Shown piece after piece: positions 16,368 to 24,862 of a stretch of 64,000 nt of DNA. The notes beneath the pieces were generated by a model that was not told the DNA's origin, searched no databases, and worked only from the letters and a program-made list of their open reading frames with translations. Within the stretch, counting starts at the first letter, position 1; every line of letters begins with the position of its first letter. A program made the translations under genes and the position numbers. The stretch is from Maricaulis sp. Lineage in GTDB: Bacteria; Pseudomonadota; Alphaproteobacteria; Caulobacterales; Maricaulaceae. The stretch is from assembly GCF_015665295.1 (NCBI RefSeq), contig NZ_JADFAJ010000016.1, positions 175,716 through 239,715 on the forward strand, written 5' to 3'.

Positions 16368-18329
16368 ATGACCGACAAGCCGGGAGATCGCCGGACAGCC
16401 GGTTCATCGCCGTCAGACGCGGCGGGGAATGACAGGGACGTGCCCGGTACGGACCGGTCAGACCTGTCGTCTGCTGCCGAACCGGCGAATCCTTTCGCGT
16501 CAATATCCGAACCTGTCGACAGCCTGCTTCTGTCGGCGCTTGACGTTGCTGGCGAGCTCATCCTCGTACGCGGCTATTCCGGTCGGGTCATGTATGTGAA
16601 CGCCGCCTTCCTGACCGCCTTTGGCGGTGAACGGCAAGATTGGGTCGGGCGCTGGTTCTCGGTGGCACCGCCGGTTTCGGCCCGGGACTCGCGGCGCTAT
16701 GAAATGCTGATGCGGACCCGCAAGGGCGCCATCTGGATCGAATGGGATGAACGCCTCCTGCCCGACGGTGCGGGCGTGATTTCGGTCGGCCGGGATGTCA
16801 CCAGCCGTCGCGCGGCGCACGAGGATCTGGAAGCTTCGCAACGGGCCAAATCACTTTTCTTCGCAGCGGTCACGCACGAGTTGCGCACGCCGCTGGCCGG
16901 CGCGCTCGGCGTGTCACGCCTGCTCGAAGCGACCGCGCTCAAGCCTGACCAGGCGGACTATGTTCGCTCGATCGCGGCCTCGGCCGATCACGCCCTTTCA
17001 ATGGTCGATGATATTCTCGACCTGTCCCGACTCGAGGCAGGTCGGCTGGAATTGCGGCCCGAAACCATTGATGTTGCGGAGTTGGTGCGCGAAACTGTCG
17101 AGCTCGCCGCGCCCCGGGCACAGGAAAAAGGGCTCGAGATCGGCGTCGTTCATGCCGCCGATGCGCCGACCCTCATTACCGGCGATGCGGCCCGGCTCAA
17201 GCAGATCCTCTACAATCTTCTCGGCAATGCGGTGAAGTTCACGCGCTCAGGCGGTGTCCGACTGGATGTCGCCAATGCGCCTGACAGCGAAGGCCGTGAC
17301 CGGCTCGCCCTGTCGGTCAGCGATACCGGACCGGGCATCTCCGAGGCTGACCAGGAAACCCTGTTCGAGCATTTCGAGCGCGGCGCCGCCGAACGCGATG
17401 GCGCCGAAAGCGGGGCTGGGCTGGGCCTCGCAATGGTGCGTCGCCTCGCCGATGCAATGAACAGCGCCATGGGTGTTGAGAGCCGTCTTGGCGAGGGTGC
17501 CAAATTCTGGCTCATATTTGATCTGCCCGTGCTGGCAAAACGCGTTGATACACCTCTCGCCGGCCGCTCCATACGGGTTGCCTGTGCCAATGAAACCCTG
17601 CGCGACAGCTTGTGCGACCAGCTGGTCGCGCTCGGCGCCGACGTGCAAACGATTCAATCGCGGGAAGCCTTGTCGGACGTGATCGACGGTCCGGATGCGG
17701 TCGAAATCCTTTGCGACGCGGCATGGGCCGGATCCTCCCCTCCGGGACGGGTCTGGCAATTGGTGACACCGGCGGAAAAGGCGCAACGCTGCGACCTGGT
17801 CGCCGATGGGAGCGTCAACTGGTTCGTCAAACCGGTCCGGGCTTCGACCCTGGTGGCGCAGCTGTCCGGGAACCCCGGCGCCGAAGGCACCGCCGGACTG
17901 CGCTTGGCTGAACGGTCCGCTTCGACATGTTTCCAACCCGATTTGTCCGGCCTCCATTTGCTCGTGGCTGAAGATGACCCGGTCAACGCCCTGATCGCCC
18001 GCAAATGCCTTGAAGGGCTTGGCGTACGCGTCACGCCGGTCGCACACGGTGATGCCGCGCTGGAAAGCCTGACCTCACAGTCATTTGATGCCGCGCTGCT
18101 CGATCAGCGCATGCCGGGCATGGATGGGCCGGATGTCGCCCGTGCTGCGCGCGCCGCCGGCTGCTGCCTGCCCCTGATCGCATTGACCGCCAATGACAGC
18201 GAGGCCGACCGCAAGCTCTGCCTCGGCGCCGGCATGGACGAATTCCTGACCAAGCCGCTGGACGCCGACCAGCTCGCCGACATCCTCACTCGCTTGTGCC
18301 GCCCCGGAAACCGCGCCAGCATGGGGTGA
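16368..18329 (+). CDS. Cytoplasmic hybrid histidine kinase: PAS, HisKA, ATPase, degenerate receiver, receiver
   Basis: 653 residues with no membrane helix or signal peptide. A PAS fold spans about residues 52-150. The dimerisation domain has HELRTPL with H170. The ATPase carries NLLGNAVKF (N287), DTGPGIS and GAGLGLAM. Residues about 398-500 have receiver size and end in FVKPV (K488) but lack an acidic pocket and an acceptor Asp. A true receiver at 528-645 has E535/D536/D537, D579 in LLDQRMPGMDG and K629. This order matches Caulobacter ShkA, whose first receiver is a non-phosphorylated c-di-GMP sensor, though the ShkA DDR linker motif is not seen. Partner unknown. Confidence 0.93.
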   Translation: MTDKPGDRRTAGSSPSDAAGNDRDVPGTDRSDLSSAAEPANPFASISEPVDSLLLSALDVAGELILVRGYSGRVMYVNAAFLTAFGGERQDWVGRWFSVAPPVSARDSRRYEMLMRTRKGAIWIEWDERLLPDGAGVISVGRDVTSRRAAHEDLEASQRAKSLFFAAVTHELRTPLAGALGVSRLLEATALKPDQADYVRSIAASADHALSMVDDILDLSRLEAGRLELRPETIDVAELVRETVELAAPRAQEKGLEIGVVHAADAPTLITGDAARLKQILYNLLGNAVKFTRSGGVRLDVANAPDSEGRDRLALSVSDTGPGISEADQETLFEHFERGAAERDGAESGAGLGLAMVRRLADAMNSAMGVESRLGEGAKFWLIFDLPVLAKRVDTPLAGRSIRVACANETLRDSLCDQLVALGADVQTIQSREALSDVIDGPDAVEILCDAAWAGSSPPGRVWQLVTPAEKAQRCDLVADGSVNWFVKPVRASTLVAQLSGNPGAEGTAGLRLAERSASTCFQPDLSGLHLLVAEDDPVNALIARKCLEGLGVRVTPVAHGDAALESLTSQSFDAALLDQRMPGMDGPDVARAARAAGCCLPLIALTANDSEADRKLCLGAGMDEFLTKPLDADQLADILTRLCRPGNRASMG

Positions 18330-18374
18330 CCGACTTTCAGCCGGAATATCAGGCACAAACGGGGACATGAGATC

Positions 18375-19712
18375 ATGGCGGAATTGATGGCTCCGGCCCG
18401 CAAGACCTGGGGCCAAACGCTCGCTGCCTATGGGCGCCCCATCATGATTGCGATGCTGATCCTCGGCTTCGCCTCCGGCCTGCCGCTGATGATGGTTTTC
18501 TCCAAGCTCAGCTTCTGGCTGCGTGACGCCGGGATCGAGCGCTCCACCATCGGGTTTTTCTACTGGGTGACGATTTCCTACACGCTGAAACCGCTGTGGG
18601 CGCCCGTTGTTGATCGCATGCCCATCCCCTTTCTGACATCGGCGCTCGGGAAACGCCGGTCCTGGATGATTGTCGCCATACTTGGCACGATGGTCGGCTT
18701 GGCAATGATTGCATTCACAGACCCGGCCAACGGGCTTGTGGTGACCGCGCTCGGCGCTTTTATCCTGTCCTACTCGGGCGCTACCCTCGACATTTCCATC
18801 GATGCTTGGCGGATCGAATCTGGGCCACGTGACGATCAGGCGAACATGGCCGCCGCCTACGTGTTGGGCTATCGCGGCGCAATCATGTTTTCGGGCTTCG
18901 GACTGGCCATTTCAGAATGGACCAACTGGACGGTGTCATTCCTCGTCATGGCCGCAACCATGGGCGCGTGCGCGATCCTCGTGCTGTTCATGAAGGAACC
19001 CTACCACGCGTATCGGGAGCCGGATGGCAAGAGTTTTGGCCGCCGGGTTGCGGATTCCGTGATTGAGCCGTTCAAGCAGTTCTGGGATCGCCTGGGCAAC
19101 TGGATTGTGCCGGTCTTCCTGCTGGTGGCCTTCTATCGACTTTCCGATTTTACTATGGGCGTTATGGCCAGCCCGCTCTATTCCGACATGGGCTTTGACC
19201 GAGCCATCGTCGGCGGTATCCAGAGCGGACCCGGAATCATCGCCACGATCTCGGGCGGGTTCCTGGGAGGTTTGATCGCCTACCGCTTTGGCGTCCTGCG
19301 CACGATGGTAGTTGGCGCGGTGATTACCTTCGCCACGAATGCCGCCTTCGCCTACCTCGCTGCCACGGGCGATTCCGACAGTGTTGGCCTGCTGGCGGCG
19401 GTCATCAGTGCCGATAATATCGCCGCGGGTTTTGTCGGGACGGCCTTTATTGCTTACCTGTCGTCATTGACCGATCCGCTCAACGCCGCGACCCAATACG
19501 CGCTTCTGTCGTCGCTCTACGCCCTCATCTGCAAATTCATCGCCGGCTTCTCTGGCGTTATGGCGGAAACGATGGGGTATGTTGGCTTCTTCGTCGTCAC
19601 CGCCAGCTATGCGCTGCCGATGGCTGCATTGATCATCTTCATCATGTTGCGTGGCACGGATGCGGCCCGTGGTGTCCGTGACCTGGAAAAAACGGCCGAC
19701 GCCGCTCCCTGA
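18375..19712 (+). CDS. AmpG-family major facilitator transporter
   Basis: A 445-residue inner-membrane protein with about 12 hydrophobic segments. The N-terminal LGFASGLPLMMVFSKLSFWL, and TLKPLWAPVVDR between helices 2 and 3, are characteristic of AmpG-type permeases, which import anhydro-muropeptides for cell-wall recycling. SGATLDISIDAWRIE also fits AmpG (usually QDIVIDAYR). Substrate inferred only from family. It lies 45 bp after the hybrid kinase and ends 3 bp from the convergent maeB stop. Confidence 0.85.
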   Translation: MAELMAPARKTWGQTLAAYGRPIMIAMLILGFASGLPLMMVFSKLSFWLRDAGIERSTIGFFYWVTISYTLKPLWAPVVDRMPIPFLTSALGKRRSWMIVAILGTMVGLAMIAFTDPANGLVVTALGAFILSYSGATLDISIDAWRIESGPRDDQANMAAAYVLGYRGAIMFSGFGLAISEWTNWTVSFLVMAATMGACAILVLFMKEPYHAYREPDGKSFGRRVADSVIEPFKQFWDRLGNWIVPVFLLVAFYRLSDFTMGVMASPLYSDMGFDRAIVGGIQSGPGIIATISGGFLGGLIAYRFGVLRTMVVGAVITFATNAAFAYLAATGDSDSVGLLAAVISADNIAAGFVGTAFIAYLSSLTDPLNAATQYALLSSLYALICKFIAGFSGVMAETMGYVGFFVVTASYALPMAALIIFIMLRGTDAARGVRDLEKTADAAP

Positions 19713-19715
19713 CCC

Positions 19716-22001
19716 CTACTCCGCCAGCCCGCTGTCGACGTCGTGCTTGTCCGGGTCGTAGGCGGCCAGGGCCGCCAGTGTGGTGATTTCCGAGACCGAG
19801 GCACCCAGGCGGGCGATCTGGACGGGTTTTTCGACCCCGACCAGCATGGGCCCGATCACGGTCGCTCCGCCGGCCATGCGCAACAGCTTGGTCGCGATCG
19901 AGGCGGAATGGATGGCCGGCATGACCAGCACATTGGCCGGACCCTTCAGGCGCGAGAACGGGTAGAGGAAGCGGTGTGACGGGTCGAGCGCGACATCGAC
20001 ATTCATCTCGCCCTCGTATTCGAAATCCACACCGCGCTCGTCGAGGATCTGCACCGCCCGGCGCAGCTTGTCCGAGCGGTCGCCGGACGGATTGCCGAAG
20101 GTGGAATAGGACAGGAAGGCGACTCGTGGCGTGAAGCCGAAACCCTTGGCCGCTGCCGCCGTTTCCGTGGCGATATCGGCCAGGGCCTCCTCGTCGGGGA
20201 ATTCTGCGATATTGGTGTCGGCGATGAAGAGGGTCCGGTTCTTCGCCAGGGCGATCGACATGCCCATGACACGCTGGCCCTCGGCGGGGTCAAGGACCTG
20301 GGAGATGTCGGCCAGGGCCGCGCCGTAGGAGCGTGTCGTGCCGGTGACCATGCCGTCGGCATCGCCCAGCTTGACCATGCAGGCGGAAAAGACGTTGCGG
20401 TCATTATTGACCAGGCGCTGCACGTCGCGCTTGAGATAGCCCTTGCGCTGCAGGCGGCTGTACAGGAAGTCGGAATAATCCGCATTGCGGTCCGACAGGC
20501 GCGCATTGACGATCTGGATCGAGTCTTCCGGCACCCCGACCAGGCGCATATTGGCGCGGGTGATTTCCTCGCGACCGACCAGGATGGCCTTGCCCAGTTC
20601 CTGATTCTGGAAGGCAAAGGCGGCGCGGATAACCGAGGGCTCCTCGCCCTCGGCGAAGACGATGCGGCGGCCATGCCCCATCACCGCGCCCTGGATGCGT
20701 TGCAAGAGGGCGGCGGTCGGGTCGAGGCGGCGCGCCAGGGAGGCACGGTAGGCCGCCATGTCCGGGATGGGTTTGCGGGCCACGCCGGTGTCCATCGCGG
20801 CCTGGGCCACATAGGGCGGCACATAGGAGATCAGGCGCGGATCAAAGGGCGAAGGGATGATGTAATTGCGGCCGAAGGTCGGGCGCGCACCGTGATAGGC
20901 GGCCGCGACCTCGTCCGGCACGTCTTCCTTGGCCAGGGCGGCGAGGGCCTGGGCGGCGGCGATCTTCATCTCTTCATTGATGGTTCGGGCACGCACATCA
21001 AGGGCGCCGCGGAAAATGTAGGGGAAACCCAGGACATTGTTGACCTGATTGGGATAATCCGACCGCCCGGTGGCCACGATCGCGTCCTCGCGGACGGCGC
21101 GGGCATCTTCCGGGGAGATCTCCGGGTCCGGATTGGCCATGGCGAAAATGATCGGGTCCTTGGCCATCGACCTGACCATGTCCTGGGTGAGTGCGCCGGC
21201 GACAGACAGGCCGAGAAAACAATCCGCGCCGTCGACTGCTTCGGCGAGCGAGCGCTTGTCGGTCTGGATCGCGTGGGCAGCCTTCCACTGGTTGAGATTG
21301 TCGCGTTCGGTGTGGATGATGCCCTTGCTGTCGCACAGGATGGCGTTGTCGGGGTGCACGCCCATCGCCTTGAGCAATTCGAGCACCGCAATACCAGCGG
21401 CGCCGGCACCGTTGACGACAACGGTGAGGTCCTCGATGCGGCGATTGGTGAGTTCGCAGGCATTGATGATACCGGCGGCGGAAATGATGGCGGTGCCGTG
21501 CTGGTCGTCATGGAAGACCGGCACATCGAGCAGTTCGCGCAGGCGCTGTTCGACGATGAAGCTTTCCGGCGCCTTGATGTCTTCGAGGTTGATGCCGCCG
21601 AATGTATTGCCGATCCGCTTGACGCACTCGATGAATTGTTCGGCGTCCTCTTCCTCGACCTCAATATCGATCGCATCGATATCGGCGAAGCGCTTGAACA
21701 GGACCGCCTTGCCTTCCATCACCGGCTTGGACGCCATGGCGCCAAGATTGCCGAGGCCTAGAATGGCGGTGCCATTGGAGATCACGGCGACCATGTTGCC
21801 CTTGGAGGTATAGTCGTAGACCTTGTCCGGATCGGCTGCGATAGCCTTGACCGGCACGGCGACGCCGGGGCTGTAGGCGAGCGACAGGTCGCGCTGGGTC
21901 GCCATCGGTTTGGTCGGGGACATGGCCAGCTTGCCGGGAACGGGATCCTTGTGGAAGGCGAGGGCTTCCTCGTCCTCGACGTGACTGGTTCTGTCGTTCA
22001 T
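19716..22001 (-). CDS. maeB: NADP-dependent malic enzyme with C-terminal phosphotransacetylase-like domain
   Basis: Oxidative decarboxylation of malate to pyruvate. It has 761 residues, the long MaeB form. The malic-enzyme half (about 1-420) has SPGVAVPVKAI, the catalytic-region NGTAILGLGNLGA, PVFHDDQHGTAI and the Rossmann motif VVNGAGAAGIA. The second half (about 435-755) is a phosphate acetyl/butyryltransferase-like domain (RIVFAEGEEPSVIRAA), which in these enzymes is regulatory. ATG 22001 is preferred over the in-frame TTG at 22025. It converges on the AmpG-like gene and is divergent from mutS. Confidence 0.96.
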   Translation of the reverse strand: MNDRTSHVEDEEALAFHKDPVPGKLAMSPTKPMATQRDLSLAYSPGVAVPVKAIAADPDKVYDYTSKGNMVAVISNGTAILGLGNLGAMASKPVMEGKAVLFKRFADIDAIDIEVEEEDAEQFIECVKRIGNTFGGINLEDIKAPESFIVEQRLRELLDVPVFHDDQHGTAIISAAGIINACELTNRRIEDLTVVVNGAGAAGIAVLELLKAMGVHPDNAILCDSKGIIHTERDNLNQWKAAHAIQTDKRSLAEAVDGADCFLGLSVAGALTQDMVRSMAKDPIIFAMANPDPEISPEDARAVREDAIVATGRSDYPNQVNNVLGFPYIFRGALDVRARTINEEMKIAAAQALAALAKEDVPDEVAAAYHGARPTFGRNYIIPSPFDPRLISYVPPYVAQAAMDTGVARKPIPDMAAYRASLARRLDPTAALLQRIQGAVMGHGRRIVFAEGEEPSVIRAAFAFQNQELGKAILVGREEITRANMRLVGVPEDSIQIVNARLSDRNADYSDFLYSRLQRKGYLKRDVQRLVNNDRNVFSACMVKLGDADGMVTGTTRSYGAALADISQVLDPAEGQRVMGMSIALAKNRTLFIADTNIAEFPDEEALADIATETAAAAKGFGFTPRVAFLSYSTFGNPSGDRSDKLRRAVQILDERGVDFEYEGEMNVDVALDPSHRFLYPFSRLKGPANVLVMPAIHSASIATKLLRMAGGATVIGPMLVGVEKPVQIARLGASVSEITTLAALAAYDPDKHDVDSGLAE

Positions 22002-22119
22002 CACCGATGTCCCTGTATCTTCCAAAAGTCCGGGCGGATTATGAAGTCCCGGACCTTACAGCGCTCTAGCCGCTTCACACCCTTGCACGCAAGGCGAAAC
22101 CTCGCCACCGTCTGTGCCG

Positions 22120-24813
22120 ATGAATGCCCTGTCGACCCTCCCCGTGCCGCGCGATCGCACCTTTCCTTCCGCCGAGGGTGCGACCCCGATGATGCAGCAA
22201 TTCCTGGCCCTGCGGGCGCAGGCGCCGGCCGATTCCTTGCTGTTCTACAGGATGGGCGACTTCTACGAACTCTTCTTCGACGACGCTGTACGGGCTTCTG
22301 CGGCGCTCGATATTGCCCTGACAAAACGCGGCGAACACCAGGGCGAGCCGATCGCCATGTGCGGTGTTCCGGCGGCGACGTTCGAGGCCTATCTGGCCCG
22401 CCTGATCAAGGCCGGCTTCAAGGTCGCTGTCGGCGAGCAGATGGAAGACCCCAAGGCGGCCAAGGCGCGCGGCGGGTCGAAGGCGGTCGTCGAACGCGCG
22501 ATCACGCGGGTCGTGACGCCGGGCACGCTGACCGAGGACAGCCTGCTCGATCCGCGGGTCTCGAACCGGATCGCCGCTCTGGCGCAGCTGGCAACCGGCG
22601 AGGCCGCACTCGCCTGGGCCGATGTGTCGACCGGAGACTTCCGGGTTTCGCCCGTCCAGCCAGATCATCTGGCCGCCGAGATTGCCGCCATGAGCCCGGC
22701 CGAGCTGCTGGTCGAGGAGCGCGGCTTCGCCGAGGCGGCCCTGCTGGCACCGCGCGCGACGCTGACGCCGCTGCCGCGGGCCAAGTTCGACCCGGCTTCG
22801 GCCGAACGCCAGCTCAAGGAGCAATTCCGCGTCCGGGAGCTGACCGCCTTCGGCGACTTCTCGAAGGCCGAATGTGCGGCGCTGGGCGCGCTGCTGGATT
22901 ATCTCGCCCTGTCGCAGGCCGGCGCGCCCGCCAAGCTCGCTCCGCCGCGCCAGATCCGGGCCGGGGCGAGCTTGGCCGTAGACCCGGCGACCCGCGCCAG
23001 CCTTGAGATCGAGCGCACCCTGTCAGGATCGCGTCAGGGGTCCTTGCTGGACGCGATAGACCGGACGGTGACCGCGCCGGGCGCGCGCCGCCTCGCGGAA
23101 CGTCTGGCCCGGCCGCTGACGGATGTCGCGATGATCGAAGCGCGGCTTGACGCAATTTCCTGGTTCGAGCGGGCCCGGGCCGAGCGCCGCGATCTGCGCG
23201 ACCGTCTGCGCCAGGCCGGTGATGCCGAGCGTGCGCTATCGCGTCTTCTGCTGGGCCGTGGTGGTCCACGCGATCTCAAATCCCTTGCGGCAGCGCTGCA
23301 GGAAGGCGAGATCATTGCCTCGCGCCTGCTTGGCAACCGGCTGGATACACCGCCAGCCCTCATCGCCGACGGGCTGACGGCGCTTGTCATGGCGGACAAG
23401 CCGGACCTGTCGGCGCTGATCGCCGATCTCGAGCGCGCCATTGTCGATGAACCGCCGCTTCTTGCCCGCGATGGCGGCTTCATCGCGGAGGGTTGGCAGG
23501 CCGATCTCGACGAGCTGCGCCAGCTGCGCGATGCCTCGCGCCGCGTCGTCGCCGGACTGCAGCAGAGCTATGCCGAGGCGGTCGGGGTCAGCGGTCTCAA
23601 GGTCAAGCACAACAATGTTCTGGGCTATTTCGTCGAAGTGACCGCCAAGCATGGTGACGCCCTGATGGGCGATGCGCGTTTCATCCATCGCCAGACCATG
23701 GCCAATGCGGTGCGTTTCTCGACGACCGAACTTGCCGAGCTCGAGGCCAAGATCGCCTCAGCGGGTGACCGCGCCCTGGCGATGGAGATCGATACTTTCG
23801 CCGCACTGCGCGACCGGGTCGAGGCGCAAGCGGAACTGATTCGTGCCGCCGCCCGGGCCCTTGCCGAGTTCGATGTCTCGGCGGGCCTGGCCGAATGGGC
23901 CGAGGACAGCGAGGCCAGTCGTCCGCTCGTGTCCGACGACAGCGTGTTTCACATCGAGGGTGGTCGCCACCCCGTCGTCGAGCGGGCACTGGCGAAAGCG
24001 GGCGATGGTCGCTTCACGCCGAATGACTGCCATCTTGACGGTGCAGGCGGCGAGGCGGCGCGGCTGACCTTCGTGACCGGTCCCAACATGGCGGGTAAAT
24101 CAACCTTCCTGCGCCAGAATGCGCTTATCCTGATGCTCGCGCAGGCCGGGTGCTATGTGCCGGCCCGCTCAGCCCGCATCGGTATTGCCGACCGGCTTTA
24201 TTCGCGGGTCGGGGCCGCCGACGACCTGGCGCGCGGCCGTTCGACCTTCATGGCGGAAATGATCGAGACAGCCGCCATCCTCAACCAGGCGACGCCGCGA
24301 AGCTTTGTCATCCTTGACGAGATCGGCCGCGGCACCGCCACCTTTGACGGGCTCTCGATTGCGTGGGCTGCAGCCGAGCATCTGCATGCCGTCAATGGCT
24401 GCCGGGCCCTGTTCGCTACCCATTATCACGAGCTGACCCGCCTGGCGGATGATCTCGATGCGGCCGGCAATGTGTCGCTGAAAGCGCGAGAATGGAAAGG
24501 TGAGCTGGTCTTCCTGCACGAGGTGGGAAGCGGCGCTGCCGATCGCTCCTACGGCATCGAGGTCGCCCGCCGCGCCGGCCTTCCGCGCATGGCAGTGAAA
24601 CGTGCCCAGGCCATTCTGGCCCGGCTCGAGGCAGACGGAACCCCGGCGGCGGCCCTGACCGACCTGCCGCTGTTCGCGGTTGCGGAACCGGAACCGGAGA
24701 CTTTCGTCTCGGAGGTCGAAACCCGCCTGGCCCAGCTTGATCCGGACGCGCTCAGCCCGCGCGAAGCGCTCGATGTGCTGTACGCGCTCAAGGCCCTGAC
24801 AAAGAAATCGTGA
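22120..24813 (+). CDS. mutS: DNA mismatch repair protein MutS
   Basis: Recognises mispairs and starts repair. The 897-residue protein has the mismatch-contacting F48-Y49-E50 in [12 protein letters not shown], the connector and lever domains, the clamp segment [15 protein letters not shown], Walker [11 protein letters not shown] at about 654-661, Walker [21 protein letters not shown] and [13 protein letters not shown] 22120 is used; GTG 22114 and ATG 22189 are alternatives. The C-terminal [18 protein letters not shown] is the MutS tetramerisation motif. Divergent from maeB with about 118 bp between starts. Confidence 0.97.
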   Translation: MNALSTLPVPRDRTFPSAEGATPMMQQFLALRAQAPADSLLFYRMGDFYELFFDDAVRASAALDIALTKRGEHQGEPIAMCGVPAATFEAYLARLIKAGFKVAVGEQMEDPKAAKARGGSKAVVERAITRVVTPGTLTEDSLLDPRVSNRIAALAQLATGEAALAWADVSTGDFRVSPVQPDHLAAEIAAMSPAELLVEERGFAEAALLAPRATLTPLPRAKFDPASAERQLKEQFRVRELTAFGDFSKAECAALGALLDYLALSQAGAPAKLAPPRQIRAGASLAVDPATRASLEIERTLSGSRQGSLLDAIDRTVTAPGARRLAERLARPLTDVAMIEARLDAISWFERARAERRDLRDRLRQAGDAERALSRLLLGRGGPRDLKSLAAALQEGEIIASRLLGNRLDTPPALIADGLTALVMADKPDLSALIADLERAIVDEPPLLARDGGFIAEGWQADLDELRQLRDASRRVVAGLQQSYAEAVGVSGLKVKHNNVLGYFVEVTAKHGDALMGDARFIHRQTMANAVRFSTTELAELEAKIASAGDRALAMEIDTFAALRDRVEAQAELIRAAARALAEFDVSAGLAEWAEDSEASRPLVSDDSVFHIEGGRHPVVERALAKAGDGRFTPNDCHLDGAGGEAARLTFVTGPNMAGKSTFLRQNALILMLAQAGCYVPARSARIGIADRLYSRVGAADDLARGRSTFMAEMIETAAILNQATPRSFVILDEIGRGTATFDGLSIAWAAAEHLHAVNGCRALFATHYHELTRLADDLDAAGNVSLKAREWKGELVFLHEVGSGAADRSYGIEVARRAGLPRMAVKRAQAILARLEADGTPAAALTDLPLFAVAEPEPETFVSEVETRLAQLDPDALSPREALDVLYALKALTKKS

Positions 24814-24862
24814 CGAAGAAGACGTGACGCCGCGCCATGCGGTGAACTAGATTGGCCCCGCT

